Below, in pieces: positions 27,209-39,900 of a stretch of 64,000 nt of DNA (its first letter is position 1; every line of letters starts with the position of its first letter). The DNA comes from Balanoglossus misakiensis. Its lineage: Eukaryota; Hemichordata. Below the pieces are notes generated by a model. It was given only the letters and a program-made list of their open reading frames with translations. It searched no databases and had not been told where the DNA came from. The DNA lies in contig CM082576.2 of assembly GCA_040954595.2 (NCBI GenBank), positions 8,742,001 through 8,806,000 of the forward strand, read 5' to 3'. The translations under genes and the position numbers were made by a program.

Positions 27209-29813
27209 GTGGTGGTGATGGTGGTGGCAGTGATGATACATTTGTAGGATAGAAGTGATGATGGTGAGCTCTACTGCTTTTCCTGTTCAGATACCCATGC
27301 ATTAAACATAAAACGATATTTGCAAAATGCTGTGTGAAAGCGACATTACCGCTCACACTGAAATAACAGTACTTGACTGTCAATACTGGTACTTACCGCT
27401 ACATCACTACCACTGTCGTATATACCGGTCGACAGCGACGGATCCCTGCCCCCAGCGCCTGTGGGAATGTTTCTCTGCAATAATCAGAAGAGAGATGATG
27501 ATGTGAATAAAGATTGTCAAGAAGGACACACTAAGGATGATTACGAGTAAAAATGACATCCTCGAGGAGAAAAGTTACTGACAGTACCTGTCTAAGTCTG
27601 GAGCTTAAAACTGAGAAACTCATCACATATTGCATGCTACTTTAATAAACTAGTGATTGTAAGCAGTATGAATGACAAACGTGAAACGAATATTCTAAAT
27701 GCGACTCACCAATTCTCTCTGTAATTTTTCCAGATCTTTTCTGTGATTTCTGATTTTGCCAATTAGGTTCACTCGATAGCTGCCTGGAGCATGTTTTAGC
27801 TCTTCTTCCATTTCTTGAAGCTGTAGAGGGAAAGTTAAAACAGATGCAAGGGGTGCTTCTACTGAACAAATAAGTAATCTGCATAACATCAACAGTATCT
27901 TGCATCAAACATAATTACTGGATAAAGCCGCAGTGAGAGATAAAGGGCTTTCTCACGTGAAATGATTAGGGCGCCCTTTTCGGGATTATAAAAGTTGGCA
28001 AACATTTCTTATCAGCGACTCAAATAGTTTTGCATTCACATGTGTATAAAAGGGACGGGATCACCGCACTCAATGCGTCCACAGCAGAGTGGCTAAAGGT
28101 CACAATGGCGGATTCAGTGATGTGTTTACTGTATATGTAGCTCTGGACTTATACCCAAACAGCGTATACCGTAATCTATCCTTCGGTTCGACCAGGAAAA
28201 AATAATTATTCTTTACAAAAAGATGAAACAATGGGGGTAAAAATGAGTCAAAGTGCCAGAAGGACCCCCTCGGACATTTATGCAAATTAGGTTCAAATAG
28301 GCTTCATGGTGCGATTGAAAATCAAGGACACATTTCGCCACTTGTCCCATTTGTTGTTCCACATCAAATAAATGGAAGATCCGAGAAAATCCACACTTTT
28401 CCAGTTTTTGTACAGTCATCCTATAAGTATAAGCGCTTCTACGGTACCGCCTGTGAGTCTTACAGCTTTGAAACCAGTGCGTAATATACTAGTAGCATGA
28501 CTCCATGCTAGTAGTAAAAGCATACCGGGATGTGGGAACGCTTTGAGTTGGTCCCTTGGGACAAAGACGTTTTTAATTTATTCACGCACAGGGATGTATT
28601 TTTAGCCAGACAATGGCAAGACCTAGTTGCCTAGCAATTATCACCATGAACTTTGCTACAAGTTTCACTACCACTTCCACTGGGCGTCTCAATTTTTTCA
28701 GCAGAGCCCCAGCTGCAGTAAGTTCCGACTACCTCAAGGCTTTGCCTGTAGGTTTTGGGGCTCCTCATTTTACTGATGACCATCAGCAACAAGGCAAATT
28801 GACCGTTGACTAAGCAAGGTGCTAAACATCGCTCTTTTCAGAGGGGTAATTTTACATGCAAGCTCATTAGAAACTGCCACTTGTATCCCCTCAAACCGCG
28901 TCGGCAGAGTGCGTTTAGATCGGCGTTTAGTGCGGTGTTTCTGTTCACACGTGATTTGAATCGCTGTTTAGTGCGGCGCCCCGACCCAGGTCCCACCCCT
29001 CAACACCGTCACAAAAAAAGAGCGGCGCAGGGCCGCTCTCACCTTTTCACACGTGGCACTTACAAATTAACGCCGCCCTAGCACCGCCGCTGGGGCGGCG
29101 TTGACGGCACGTGAGAAAGGGGTAATAGACTTTGTCCCTTTAAAGGTTTACATTTCACTCAAATTTATCCTATTACATTTAAAGTGTGCTTACCACAATG
29201 TATCCATTTTCAAAGCCCCTTTCACATTCTCTGATCATACGTTTTCTTTCTTCTACAAGAATACAAAATAAGACACGATCAATCATTGTTGATAGGTACA
29301 TATATGTTGAACTTTCAAATAAGACTCAGTCTGATCATGTCCATGTACACCCACATCATTACAGATCCTTGTCCAGAGACCTAGACAATACCCTCCTCCA
29401 CACAGAACCACGATTGTACAAAGACTCTTACTTCTTCTGCATTTCCCCAACTGGGCCAGGCTGCACCCCGCAAATGATGATGCTGGAGCTCAGCTGTTCT
29501 TTCTATGCTTCGTAAGAAATTTGGGAATGGGATAAACTGACAGTCGGGGATGACAGTCGAGAAGCCATGGGTTACCGCGTCACTGATTTGACGCGTCTGT
29601 CGACTTCTTCTTCACAGCCAAGGTTAGTGGTGGACGGTGAGTACGCCATTTTAACACAGCGTCATGTGATAACAGTCATTCAAGAGGTAGTATGTGAATA
29701 TAGATATACCTACCTCCGCTGCATGTTGGGATCCTGTCGTGAATTTTTGATTTGATTGTCAAGTACAAGTCTTTAAATTCTTCTTCGTGGCTTTCAAACT
29801 GTTCCGAAGACAT
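26445..29813 (-). CDS. VTI1B: Vesicle transport through interaction with t-SNAREs homolog 1B
   Basis: Qb-SNARE of the endosomal system; vertebrate VTI1B pairs with syntaxin 7, syntaxin 8 and VAMP8 in late endosome fusion. Exons (complement): 29714-29813, 29194-29252, 27710-27820, 27397-27474, 26900-27073, 26702-26763 and 26445-26535. They join in frame to 224 residues; human VTI1B has 232. The N-terminal three-helix region includes LQEMEEELKHAPGSYR. The SNARE motif spans about 125-190 (SIERSHRIAAETD, IIDELGGQKEQLVRTRDR), with Gln164 in the zero-layer position. The C-terminal anchor LLLGIIILLELAILGAVLYL covers 201-220, followed by KLRK. These segments match VTI1B rather than VTI1A. The start MSSEQFESHEEEF has A at -3. 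All introns are GT-AG. Confidence 0.94.
27178..27237. repeat. (GAT)n/(GGT)n microsatellite in a VTI1B intron
   Basis: A run of GAT units passing into GGT-rich units, in the intron between 27074 and 27396. Confidence 0.9.
27948..29119. mobile_element. Candidate inserted element in VTI1B intron, 12-bp inverted ends
   Basis: CTTTCTCACGTG at 27948-27959 is repeated inverted at 29108-29119. The right part (about 28,890-29,105) is GC-rich, unlike the rest of the intron. It repeats GTTTAGTGCGG and carries two perfect hairpins: AGAGCGGC/GCCGCTCT (29019-29039) and AACGCCGCCC/GGGCGGCGTT (29069-29102). No clear target duplication is seen, so this may be two coincidental CACGTG sites around a GC-rich patch. 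Confidence 0.35.
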
Positions 29814-29960
29814 TATTTTGCCGTCTTCGACGTCCCAGGGGCCAAGGTGCACGTAAACACGAAATCAAATGGCTGTCCACTTCCTGGTTTTGTCGCCCTC
29901 AACGACAAAAATCTAACACAAAGGCCTCTTTCGTTGGGATGAGCCCGATCGATGTGGTTG
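29814..29960 (-). promoter_or_regulatory. Likely VTI1B promoter region
   Basis: Immediately upstream of the VTI1B start. It contains, on the minus strand, an ETS-like CAGGAAGTG (about 29,886-29,878). No TATA box is apparent. Position is the main argument. Confidence 0.3.
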
Positions 29961-29965
29961 TTCTC

Positions 29966-30058
29966 GAATGAATGAATGAATGAATGAATGAATGAATGAA
30001 TGAATGAATGAATGAATGAATGGACGGACGGATGGTTGGGTGGATGGATGGATGGATG
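29966..30058. repeat. (GAAT)n followed by (GGAC/GGAT)n microsatellite
   Basis: About 14 GAAT units run from 29966 to about 30020, then pass into GGAC/GGAT units. It lies about 150 bp upstream of the VTI1B start codon. Confidence 0.95.
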
Positions 30059-30814
30059 ACAGCGCACTGTACAAATTATATACGACTTTACACACAATTC
30101 AATTGTTTAAAATAAGTATAGGATTGCACCAATTATTTACATAAGATATGTTTTCATCTTCATATGTTCAGGACTCTTCGTCAAAAATACTAGGATTAAA
30201 TAACTATTTACAAGAAATTTGACTTGTTTGAAATACCCAGATATATCATAATTTTTATCTCTCACTGACTTACACCTAGTCCCTTATAAGAGTGTGATGT
30301 GAGTGTTGCGAAAGGAGTGGAGAAATCAGCAGATCCACACACTTGCAGATCTCAAACGATTCCAGCAAGTATGTGCAAGGTTGTAGTCTTAGGCGGACAC
30401 AATTTTGACTTTGAGCTACAGCCCACCTTCACCTGATAATTGTTTTCATATACATGTGTAATTAATTAATTCATTAAATATCATACAGCCCACGTAACCA
30501 CAAAGCCTTGAATCTATAAGAATGTCGTAATATAATGGACGAACACGTTTATGTGTGCACTTGTCGGGATAGCTCAGTTCCAACAGCGTTTTCTATACAT
30601 GTACATGTATCACCATATTGTCACGTCCCTTGATGCAACTGCAATATTCAAATGTAAATGGAAAGATGTGCTTCAATTGTTCATTCGCCAATCCGTGCAT
30701 CTTCCATAACTTATTTCACTTTCATCGATTCAGACAGCTGTACAGTTGCAGTCAGACAGACACCCCTTCAAAGATGTGTCGCAATCCCAATATTTGGATT
30801 CCCACGTGTCCGCT
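30059..30814. other. Intergenic: VTI1B upstream / 3' flank of membrane-protein gene
   Basis: AT-rich sequence with no supported gene. It should contain the 3' UTR of the gene ending at 30815, but I find no canonical AATAAA on the minus strand here; only variants (CATAAA near 30,549 and GATAAA near 30,258) occur. Confidence 0.5.
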
Positions 30815-32155
30815 TCAATGACACATGCAGTTATTGTAGTTGCTCTGGCAGCCGGTCCACCGATCCTCGCAGTAGTTCAAGTTGAGGTCGCAAATGGCCA
30901 AGTTCAGCGATTCGTCTGTTGATATAGAAATGTTGGAGATTTAATCAGGGAGTACCGAGATTATATTTGGCAGCAGCCGACATTACAGTAAACTGCAACT
31001 GTCGGCGCCATCTGCGAGGACGACATATATGTCATCCGTGCAAACAGTTACCGCTCCAACAGTCCTTGGCTGGTCTATGCAGTTTTGTTAGAAGTATACG
31101 GCCACCTATGCTTATTGATGTTTAATTCAAATACCTATAACGCACCGGGCCCCCGGGATACTCGACTGCTGAGCGGTAACGCTCTCCTGAAAGTCTACAT
31201 ACTTACTGTTTAGCTGATCACTAAGCACAAGCCCGACAACTAGTCCAACCACCATACCGCCTGTGATGACACCCAGAATAAAGGACAACCACCACCAACT
31301 CCTTTTACAAATCCACAACGGGTCATGCGGGTACTCGCTCATGGTTTTCTTCTTGCCTGACTCTGGATCTTCTACATTCTGAAAATGACATAAGAATTTT
31401 TTTTCTGTACGAACCGGAATAACCACTTTTTTGTAGTTTTAAGTTAGCAGTGCAAGCTCTGTCACAGTCGACATATTACTGCTCATTATTGGCAGAATCA
31501 AAGTTAAACTGTAACCTGCATTTGCAACTCTTCAACGCTGTTGTTACAGACTGGAAGGGGATGTTCAGTCAGGTAACCGCTGTGATATGTCCGTTGGTGA
31601 TTTCAAAGGACCGTTTTAATACATGTACCATACGTTACATATACTATTAAGGAATATTGCATCCCCAAATCACCCGTACGCCTGTAGTTCTTGTGCGTCG
31701 AGTATTATATTGGATTGGTACGTATACAATACAGAAAAAAACGAAGCCGTAGATTCGATTGGCCGAAACTACCATTCTACAGGACGGGTTTTATGAAATT
31801 TAGGACTATGTTCAACGACGGAGGTATAAAACCTTTGTGGATGATGCAGATCTACCAGCGAACAGCCCAAAACAAGCAATCTCCTTGTCTGTGTTACCTT
31901 TTCCTTTTCCTTTTCCTTTTCGGCGACGTTTTCGGTGGAACTTTTCCCTTTGCTTGCGTTCGATCGCGAATCTTCATCCATTTTCGCTTTGTCGTCGTTA
32001 TAACTCTGTTGCCGTGAGATGGAATCTCCGCCCTTATCTGTCTGCTGCTTGTCCACGTCGATTTCTTCCAACTTCACGGCGCTTCCGTTCGCAACCTGAT
32101 TTTTGGAGTTGCGTTTATGCGAGCTGACTAACGTGGCCTTGTTGGTGTTACTCAT
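30815..32155 (-). CDS. Unrecognised single-pass membrane protein with cysteine-periodic tail
   Basis: Exons (complement) 31898-32155, 31207-31378 and 30815-30915 have GT-AG borders and matching phases (0, then 1), giving 176 residues. Residues 1-86 are hydrophilic and charged, ending EKEKEKEK. A basic patch CKRSWWW (110-116) precedes one hydrophobic helix (about 115-138, rich in GxxxG-like glycines: GGMVVGLVVGLVL). There is no N-terminal signal peptide, so by the positive-inside rule the N-terminus is cytosolic (type II). The 38-residue outer tail starts with an NES glycosylation sequon at 144 and has Cys152, 159, 166, 173 and 175, spaced exactly seven apart for the first four. The start has A at -3 and a good context. 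I do not recognise the family. Exon 3 rests on a moderate acceptor (ATCAACAG), so the C-terminus is less certain than exons 1-2. Confidence 0.62.
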
Positions 32156-35137
32156 GGTCGTCCGACTTTCAGCGTTGACAAGATCTGTTTTTGGACTATG
32201 CGACAGCTACGCCATTACACATCGGTACGGGTTACACCTGAAGCGACCCGTTCAACGACTGCGGGGTCAGGTGCAGGAAGATCCCTACAAGCTTTAGAAC
32301 AAAACGTTCGTGCACGAACTTCGCGACTTGTATACCGTGGTTGTCTGGCAACAGAACAACAAAACGAAATATCGTAGGAGGTATATCATGTCGGATGCTA
32401 GGCTTCAACCGACAACAGTTGTCTATAAATGGGCCACCCATCATAAATTATCATGTTTACTAAATATTAATTGAACTATACTTTGGTAAGAAACACAAAG
32501 TTCAACGGGGCATCATAAATAGAACAGAGTTTAACGAGCTAATATTGTGTCATAAATTCAAATTTCTACACGATTAGTTTTATAGAATGTTGACAGAATT
32601 TTTGAATTTATGATTCAGACAAAACATCGAATCATTGATGTAAGCTTATACAGGTTAGACAACAGCAGCAATTGAACAAGACTATTTGTGGGCTTGTATT
32701 TCTTCCACATTCGTCCCTTGTCCCCTCAATTGTTTTTGTAAGTGTCCAACAACACAACCATGACAACATTCAGAATCCCAGCAACTAAGCCGGGGATCTC
32801 GACCTTAGTGCTCTGGCACGATGATTGGTGTCATCATTACAATGACAAACTGATCTCAAAGATTTCAAATACTAGAATAACGTCAGCAAAGTGGTGGGAG
32901 AGGGGGCTTCTGCAGATACACGAGAAACCATAGCCGAAACACGATTAGAACAGGCGGCCCACGCATGTGGTAGGAGGTGGGGTAGGGGAGGGGAGGATGG
33001 TAGGGCTGGCGACGAACAGTGGGAGAATAAGGAAGTGATGAAGATAAACGAGGGGGCGATAAAGTCTGCAGTTTTATTTGGAGCTTCGCAAAGAGCAGAA
33101 AACACAGGGTCTACGTCCACCAGTCCCCATGCAGCTACCCCACACCCTACTGCATGTGTTAGCCGCATGCGCTAGCTATAGAATCTACATAGTACCGATT
33201 CTTATAATATAAGACAGAACACGAAACATGATGGGACTTTGACTGTTTCACTACACGGTACTACTCAGTGTATTACGAACATTTATGATATCCAAAACCC
33301 TCAGTGCGACAGGACACGAAAACCCCCTACACTCGTCGTATCAACTCTCAAATTGACGGCACGATTTTTTTGGCATATACTGAGTATCACAAATCTTGTG
33401 TTTCTTTTGTCCTATTTCACGAAAGACAACACTGTGTGTGAGATGGGCACAAGAACAACCAAGCCTTGACGGACTTGGAGCATGTCGTCTACTTATTCCC
33501 ACAATGCCGTTCGGCAGTAACACCACCTGTTGAATTCCCCCGACCTCTGACACTGCCAATTTAATTAACGCGGTCGTCTTAAATCGATACATATTTGTTG
33601 CCTCGAAGAAGAAAACAGCGAAGTGCCCGATGTGACTCTGCAAGGTAAGAAACAACAAATTTCTTTTGGAAAATACGTCAAATTTGACAAACTCTGCGCT
33701 CCAAGAGTTCAAAGAAGGGCGCTGGTTATAAGACGGAGTGAAAAGCAAACGAAAGTCGAGGTTTCAGTTTGATAATCGACCTTGGCGAAAACCTTTCATG
33801 TTTTCAAGTACAAATGTCTGGGTTTGTCACTAGTACATGTGTATCTTAATATAATTCTTGATCATCGGAGCACTGCTTTGGATCAGGGCGAAAGTGGGCT
33901 TGCATTATATCACGCTGTGGCCAGTAAACAACCATGATGGTCGACGTCCCAGCTGGAAATTCGGCAATTAGGCAGGGGGAGTCAATTTAATATATACAAG
34001 TGAACCTTAGGTTCTGAGGTATGAAGTGAGTGTGTGAGCTACGTTTAAGTCACGGTAAAATTCGAATCTTGACATGGAATAGCTTCCATTCATTGTATAA
34101 TTCCTCTGCAAGGTTTTTTTAACACTTCTTTTTGAATTAAAAAATCCATCGCTACCGGTTTACCTGAAAACAGAATCTTGGACGAGCAATCAACTAATTT
34201 AGACAATTACGAAACATATGGGGATCACGTGATAGAAGAATCCGGGAACAGAACTGAGATGAAACGCGCTTTGGTGACGTTTCTCGTTCAATTCGTTTCT
34301 GGAAGAGCCCGGTTCACACACAGGATTTCGCCCCCTATCGCAGAATCGTCCGTTGTAGAAGGAGGCGCCACACAATACCGTCTTTTTGAAAAATTCATTC
34401 ACGCATTTGTATAACGAAATCAACACTGAGTTTGATGGTAATAATAGATGGAGTATTACAGCCGATACCACGCCCCTCTGAAAGGCGCGGACAAAAACAA
34501 GTCGTTAAAACAAAGGGGGAAAACACACGGTAATTGACCTGGTTCGTTATACGAAGACCCCCTCAGAGATACCTCGACAACGTAATTAGCCAGACAACTT
34601 GTGACATTTTTGATCGTTTATTTGAATAAGCATGTCCAGTCCATCCAGGCTGCAACCCTGTCATATCCACCATCAGGTCACCTACCCACAGAATAAGAGG
34701 AATTTCATAATTCTACTACATTTCCACATTCTGCATCAATATTTACTCAGAACAAGTCAATACCTAGCCATTATCGCCGTGCTTTAAATAAATGACGGAT
34801 CTGATCCTTTTTAAGCACCCATCGATTAGGTGGTGTTTTGCCCATAGACAAGTAAAAAAAACTAAGACACACTTATCAATGGGTCGTCACGTACGAGTCT
34901 GGGAGATTTTGTCGCGTTGAAAGCTTACTGTTGACGCCAAGAAGCGATTCTACCAAGAATTAAATTATATGAGATTTTTCGCGGTACTTAGTTCAATTAG
35001 AGAAACGTCTAAAGGGAATCGGCATATTATCGCACGTATTACTACTTGTGATTAAAGTAAATATTGTCAAAAGCAAAAGTAAGATATTTGATGAAATGCT
35101 GCCAAAATATATTTAAGTTTGACTTGTTCTCTTTCAG
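32156..35137. other. Intergenic region between divergent genes
   Basis: Nearly 3 kb upstream of both the membrane-protein gene (minus) and the 374-residue protein gene (plus). It should hold both promoters and at least one 5' non-coding exon of the plus-strand gene, whose leader acceptor is at 35137. Open frames here (for example 33341-33748 minus) have no recognisable content. Confidence 0.5.
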
Positions 35138-35177
35138 GAGATCATAAACAATCCCTCCTTTCGGGATTCTGGGAATC
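35138..35177 (+). other. 5' UTR part of exon preceding the 374-residue protein start
   Basis: TTGTTCTCTTTCAG ends at 35137, a strong acceptor, so an upstream non-coding exon is expected. An in-frame TAA at 35145-35147 lies between the acceptor and the ATG at 35178, which fixes that ATG as the start. Confidence 0.6.
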
Positions 35178-36677
35178 ATGGCATATTACACAGGCGACTA
35201 CAGACCGAGAAAAGAGCCGACGGAATTGGAAAAAGCGAGAGCTCGGCAGGCGGCCGACAAGTATCCGAACATCAGCGACTCATACCAATACAGCGAAGGT
35301 CTCGTCAAGGACGCGTGTCTGGCCTTGCACGGCATCATCGTTCAAGACATCAGGTTAGGAAAGAAGGAACTCCTGAAGGACAACCGCTTCGTCCAGGGGC
35401 GGATGTACGAGATCTTCACGTACCTGTTGTCCAGACAAGACAAGGACGTGGAACAGATTTTACTGGAGTTTGAACACTCGAAGCTGCAGTACCTCAAGGG
35501 CAAGACGATAGTCAACCCCAAAGTCGACATCATGTTCGCCAAGGTCAAGCCGGAGAGAGTGCCCGTCACGGGAATAATGCTTCGCAAGTCGAGCAGGGGC
35601 TACGAGCCCGATGAACGGTACATGCGCTCGGACATGTCTCGGCTGGCCTTCTTGATCCTCGAACAGGGCTGCCGCTGGGGGTTCTACATTTGGACGGGCA
35701 CCATCGAGGAGCTGCACTGGATGGACATGTCCAAGCACGTGCCCGTCGACATGAAGAACCGGGACGTCGTGCTCAGCAAGGAGGCCGAGCTGCTGCCGAA
35801 CGTTGGCAAGCCCCTCCCGGCGTCGTTCACCAAGACCATGATCATGAACAGGGTGTGCGCCGAGTTCTGCCTGAGGGTGTACCGAATCGAGCCGGAGATG
35901 ACGTTCTGGAACGAACACGTCGACGACGCCGAAAGGCTGAAGGAGTTTTACAGCGGCTATAAGATGAAGGCTCCCGGTTATGGGACGTGGGACGTCTCCG
36001 AACAAATCCAAGATATTAGGCGACAGCTCATTAAAGTGCGGGATTTTTTGGAGGTAAGGCAAAACTAAAGAGTGTTCCTTGAATACAGAATTGAATATAG
36101 CATTGCACGAAAATTGGGACAGTTTTGAACATTCCTGGTGGGTTACTTTCCAGAAGGAAAATGCGGCATCTAATAAATAGACCACTTTCCAAACTCCACG
36201 AGACCCTGCGAGATCTTGCGTGGCTAGGCAGTTTAGACGGGATTCTTGGTTGTTTTATTCGGAAGAGGCCCAGACCACAGAGTAGGGTGGCATGTACGTC
36301 CGAAAACCGTCAATACAGAGAACAGAACAGCCAAAACGACACCAGAGCTAAAGACAGCGCCTAACTCTACATCTCATTTTAACCAGATTGGGGTAACATG
36401 TCTTCTGCTTTATCTTGCTCCTTGGCAGGCTGATCTGATTGACCACGCCAGAGCCATGCTGATGGTCACCAAGGTGTTGTTCATCGACATGGTCACGGTC
36501 AAGGACCTGAAGAGCACCGAAATCGACGAGTCGGACTACTTGAAGGAGCACCTCAATTTCCTGAGAGAGAAGATCAAAGAGGCCATCGCCGCCATGAAGC
36601 AACAGGAGTCGTCCTCGTCGTCGTCGGCTGAAGAGGAAGATGACGATGACGAAGACGATGATGACGACGACGATTAG
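35178..36677 (+). CDS. Unrecognised 374-residue protein with Ser/Asp-rich acidic tail
   Basis: Exons 35178-36053 and 36429-36677 join in phase 0 (GAG|GTAAGG ... CTTGGCAG|GCT) to give 374 residues. The first 330 residues look like a folded, mostly helical domain: MAYYTGDYRPRKEPTELEKA, an aromatic stretch GCRWGFYIWTGTIEELHW (about 168-185), and FTKTMIMNRVCAEFCLRVY (about 219-237). The second exon begins ADLIDHARAMLMVTKVLFID and ends in a serine run, then about 20 Asp/Glu residues. No signal peptide or membrane helix is seen. Codons strongly prefer G or C in the third position, which argues for real, expressed coding sequence. I cannot assign a family or function. Confidence 0.8.
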
Positions 36678-36866
36678 ATAAAGATACACTTAATAGTGTG
36701 AGCAGACACAAACATAAACAGTAAGAAATCACAGATTTCCAACAATTGTCACATGATTACAGACGTCAGTTCTTTCGTGAGACGCAGATAAAATGGCAAT
36801 CAATGCGCGAAACAAAGTGATCTGTACTTTTACTGCACGAGTTGTAATAATCATTTCTATACTTGT

Positions 36867-36899
36867 AATAAAGATTTTATTTGTGCCCACTGAAATAAA
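36867..36899 (+). terminator. Poly(A) signals of the 374-residue protein gene
   Basis: AATAAA occurs at 36867-36872 and 36894-36899, followed by TGTTGCTGTGTC. The implied 3' UTR is about 220-240 bases. Confidence 0.55.
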
Positions 36900-36919
36900 C
36901 TGTTGCTGTGTCACTGAAG

Positions 36920-39900
36920 TGATTTCGGGGGTATAGATATCCAAAATGTCAGTAGTTGCTGGAAGTGAGGAAATGGGAACATCCGGGCACCGTAGCAGGT
37001 GAATTAAACATTGCTCGTCACCAATTCCTATCGCAAAAGTAAATTGTCTATGCGAAAGGAACTTGTGGCGAATGTACTCATTTTGCCTGTCTCACTGCAC
37101 GCCATCACGAATTTTAGGTAGATTTACTTTGTTTCTATCGAAGGCAGACTGCCAGGTACTTCTTGTGCGATGCTGGCATTGCATAGTTCACGTTGCGCCG
37201 TGATAAGGGGGTGGGGTGCTGCTAGAAAGAATATCACACACGTAACCACGTTTTTCTGTAAACGATGGTAATTAAACGATATTTCTTACAACATTACAAT
37301 ATTATCCTGAGCATGACGCAAACATTGAATATTGGTTGTAATAATCGTAATTTTCCATCAACATTTATTGCACCATAATAGTACATATACTACAGCTGAT
37401 TTCAAACAGATTGGATATGAAGGATTGCCAGGTTGGTTGTATGGCAGGTGGATGGATGGATGGATAGCCGGGATATACAGGAGCGACGACAGACAGAGAG
37501 CCAGACAGATGCCAACGCACTGGCGATGGTGGTATAGCAAATGATCAATTAATCAGTTTGTCTGTGTGTTGCTCTTGGCGTGCGGGGGCGCTGGTGCGAC
37601 GGAAACATAGTTTTGAAAATATGTACAAAGAAGTGGGAAAAAGTTTCTTCAATCATTAATTCATCACGATACAGCGCTAGACGTTTCCGGAGAGATTAGG
37701 AGCAAGGTGCTCAATGTGATTGTATACAGTAGGTAGTGCGTGTCACTACGTAAGCCCTGAAATGAATTCGACCAGTTCCGGAGGACAGCTTTTTAAAGTT
37801 AAATATTAATAAACAGAGTCAAAATACCGATAGCATTTGACATTTCGACGTTTTAGCATGTTATTGTATGGTGGAATCAGGGTGGTGTAAAATTTATGCT
37901 ACGGGGGCGATCCACGCCTTTTTATTAATCCTATGGCCCCCGGAACAAAAGTAGACAAAAACCCTCAAAACTTAATCCAGATACACATGTACAATTTGTC
38001 ATCACACTAAATTATATATCGGCGAATTGTATTCAAGCACCACTGGCACTGGCTGTAACTTTAACATTTCCAAGTATTTTTGCCCCAACTTTTTTTTAGT
38101 TCCTTGTTGTAGTCATTATCCCATGTAACTGTTATGCTTGCCAACATAGTCTGAACTCATGCCCGGAATTGGATTCAACTTGTCGTTTGATCGAAAGAAC
38201 ATATGTAAGAATGGAAGTAATGCAACCATGGCTGTTTCAAGAAAGTCTCTTGCCATTGTAGGTATTCAACATGATCGCAATAGCAGAAAACCGTCATCTT
38301 GCCATATAAGCTTAAATACACCCCCGGACGTCAGTGAGTTTGACATTTGTAACTTAACCCCACTCTTTGGAAAAAGGTTTTGAACAAAACTGCCCAGAGA
38401 CAGGTACACTATCACAGAGTAAATGTTTCCCCCGTCGGTTAGAAACACACAAAATGTCATGGCATGAAAAAATGATTATGTCTGGAAAATAAAAGTATAG
38501 CAAAATGTGGCATTAACCTTATTTATGTAGTAATCGTTCGTGAAGGAAATCCGTTATAAAATATGCATGCATGTTCCCCAAACGAAAAAAATCCCAGGCC
38601 GCGGGTGTGAGTTGAAGCCACACGGTCCCAGATTGCCAACCGCACAGCAATTGATTCGATTGGTAACATTTCTTGAGCAAAGGAACGCCCTCTGTCGTCA
38701 CATTAGTGTGGGATATGATGCTACATGTATACGTATACATGTACATGTACCCCGACATGTACATACATACACACACACACACACAATCGCAAGAGCTGGG
38801 TACATTTATGGCTTGTTGAAGACCCCCCCCCCCACCCTCCGTCTGTATTTCGCAAATCTTTCTGTTCAGTCTTGCTTGCTCTCTCGCGTTCCAATTTACA
38901 TGTGTCCATATATGGCTAAAATAGCATATCCATATAGTGGCGCTCTTTTTTCGCGTGTGCCACCCACTGAAAATCTGTGTTGGCTAGATCTCAATTTGCC
39001 ATGGTAACTATAGCTTATTTTCCATAGGTGTATACCTTTAAGTTTAAGAGGGCGCGTTCCGATCATTTCCAATGTACGTAGGATATCTGATCTGGGGTAT
39101 CATCGTTGATTGACTAGTGTTCGCACGCACGCAACGGAGACTAAATGATGTCACCTCATTAAACGCACATCATAGCAATAATATGACAGTGATGATATAA
39201 TATAAAAGCGACAGTTGCCTACGCAATTTCTCTAGGAATATCCGTAATTTTAATTATCTGGTTGCATTATTACCCCCCGATCGGAAATTTTCACTGCCCA
39301 ATGAGCGCTATATTTAGAATACGTAAAAGAATGATTGACTGCGATAAAATATTGCGCCGGCGAACAGACAGCGAGTCCGCCGCGCCAATTAATCACAGAC
39401 GGCGGATTATATCACTTTCTGAACTCAGTCATTCGGAGAGTTTGCGTGCGAGAAATTAAACAGTCCGCGGGCCCTGTAAATATTGCAGCTGGGAAGATTG
39501 AACGAGTAACGAGATGTGACGGTTTGACGTCATCTATCCTGTACATTGTCGGCCGGCATCGAAAGTCCGCAAGTGGTGGGCTGCAATTTTCTTTCCTCCA
39601 AAATAAATGTTTATTATTTCGACAATCTATGAAAACAATATGCTTGTCTGGATATTCGTTTTCTTTCTTTTTTAATCGAAATAGATATTCAGAAGGAAGG
39701 CCTGGCCAGGGTGCGCCGGCGAAAGTTAATCCGCCAAACCAACCTTGCCCTGAATGGTTCAACGCAGCAGTCATCCAGCAAAAAAATCGGATGTTTTGAT
39801 ATCGTATATCTTCTTCTCCGGCCAGTTGCATGCTCTATTTCCTGGCTGGAGATGAGCGCACCGGAAGCCGGTCGGAAGTTCTCCGATTTGCTGCTTCAGC

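Noticed and set aside
27159-27383. Serine-rich minus-strand ORF
   Set aside because: Produced by the GAT/GGT microsatellite in a VTI1B intron.
29019-29039. GC hairpin resembling a bacterial intrinsic terminator
   Set aside because: The locus is a spliced animal gene and the hairpin is in an intron without a following T-run.
33341-33748. 135-codon minus-strand ORF between genes
   Set aside because: No recognisable domain, codon bias or splice context; within chance expectation for a 64-kb window.
35460-36185. 241-codon minus-strand ORF
   Set aside because: Antisense of the GC3-rich 374-residue protein exon; high third-position GC removes stops on the other strand.
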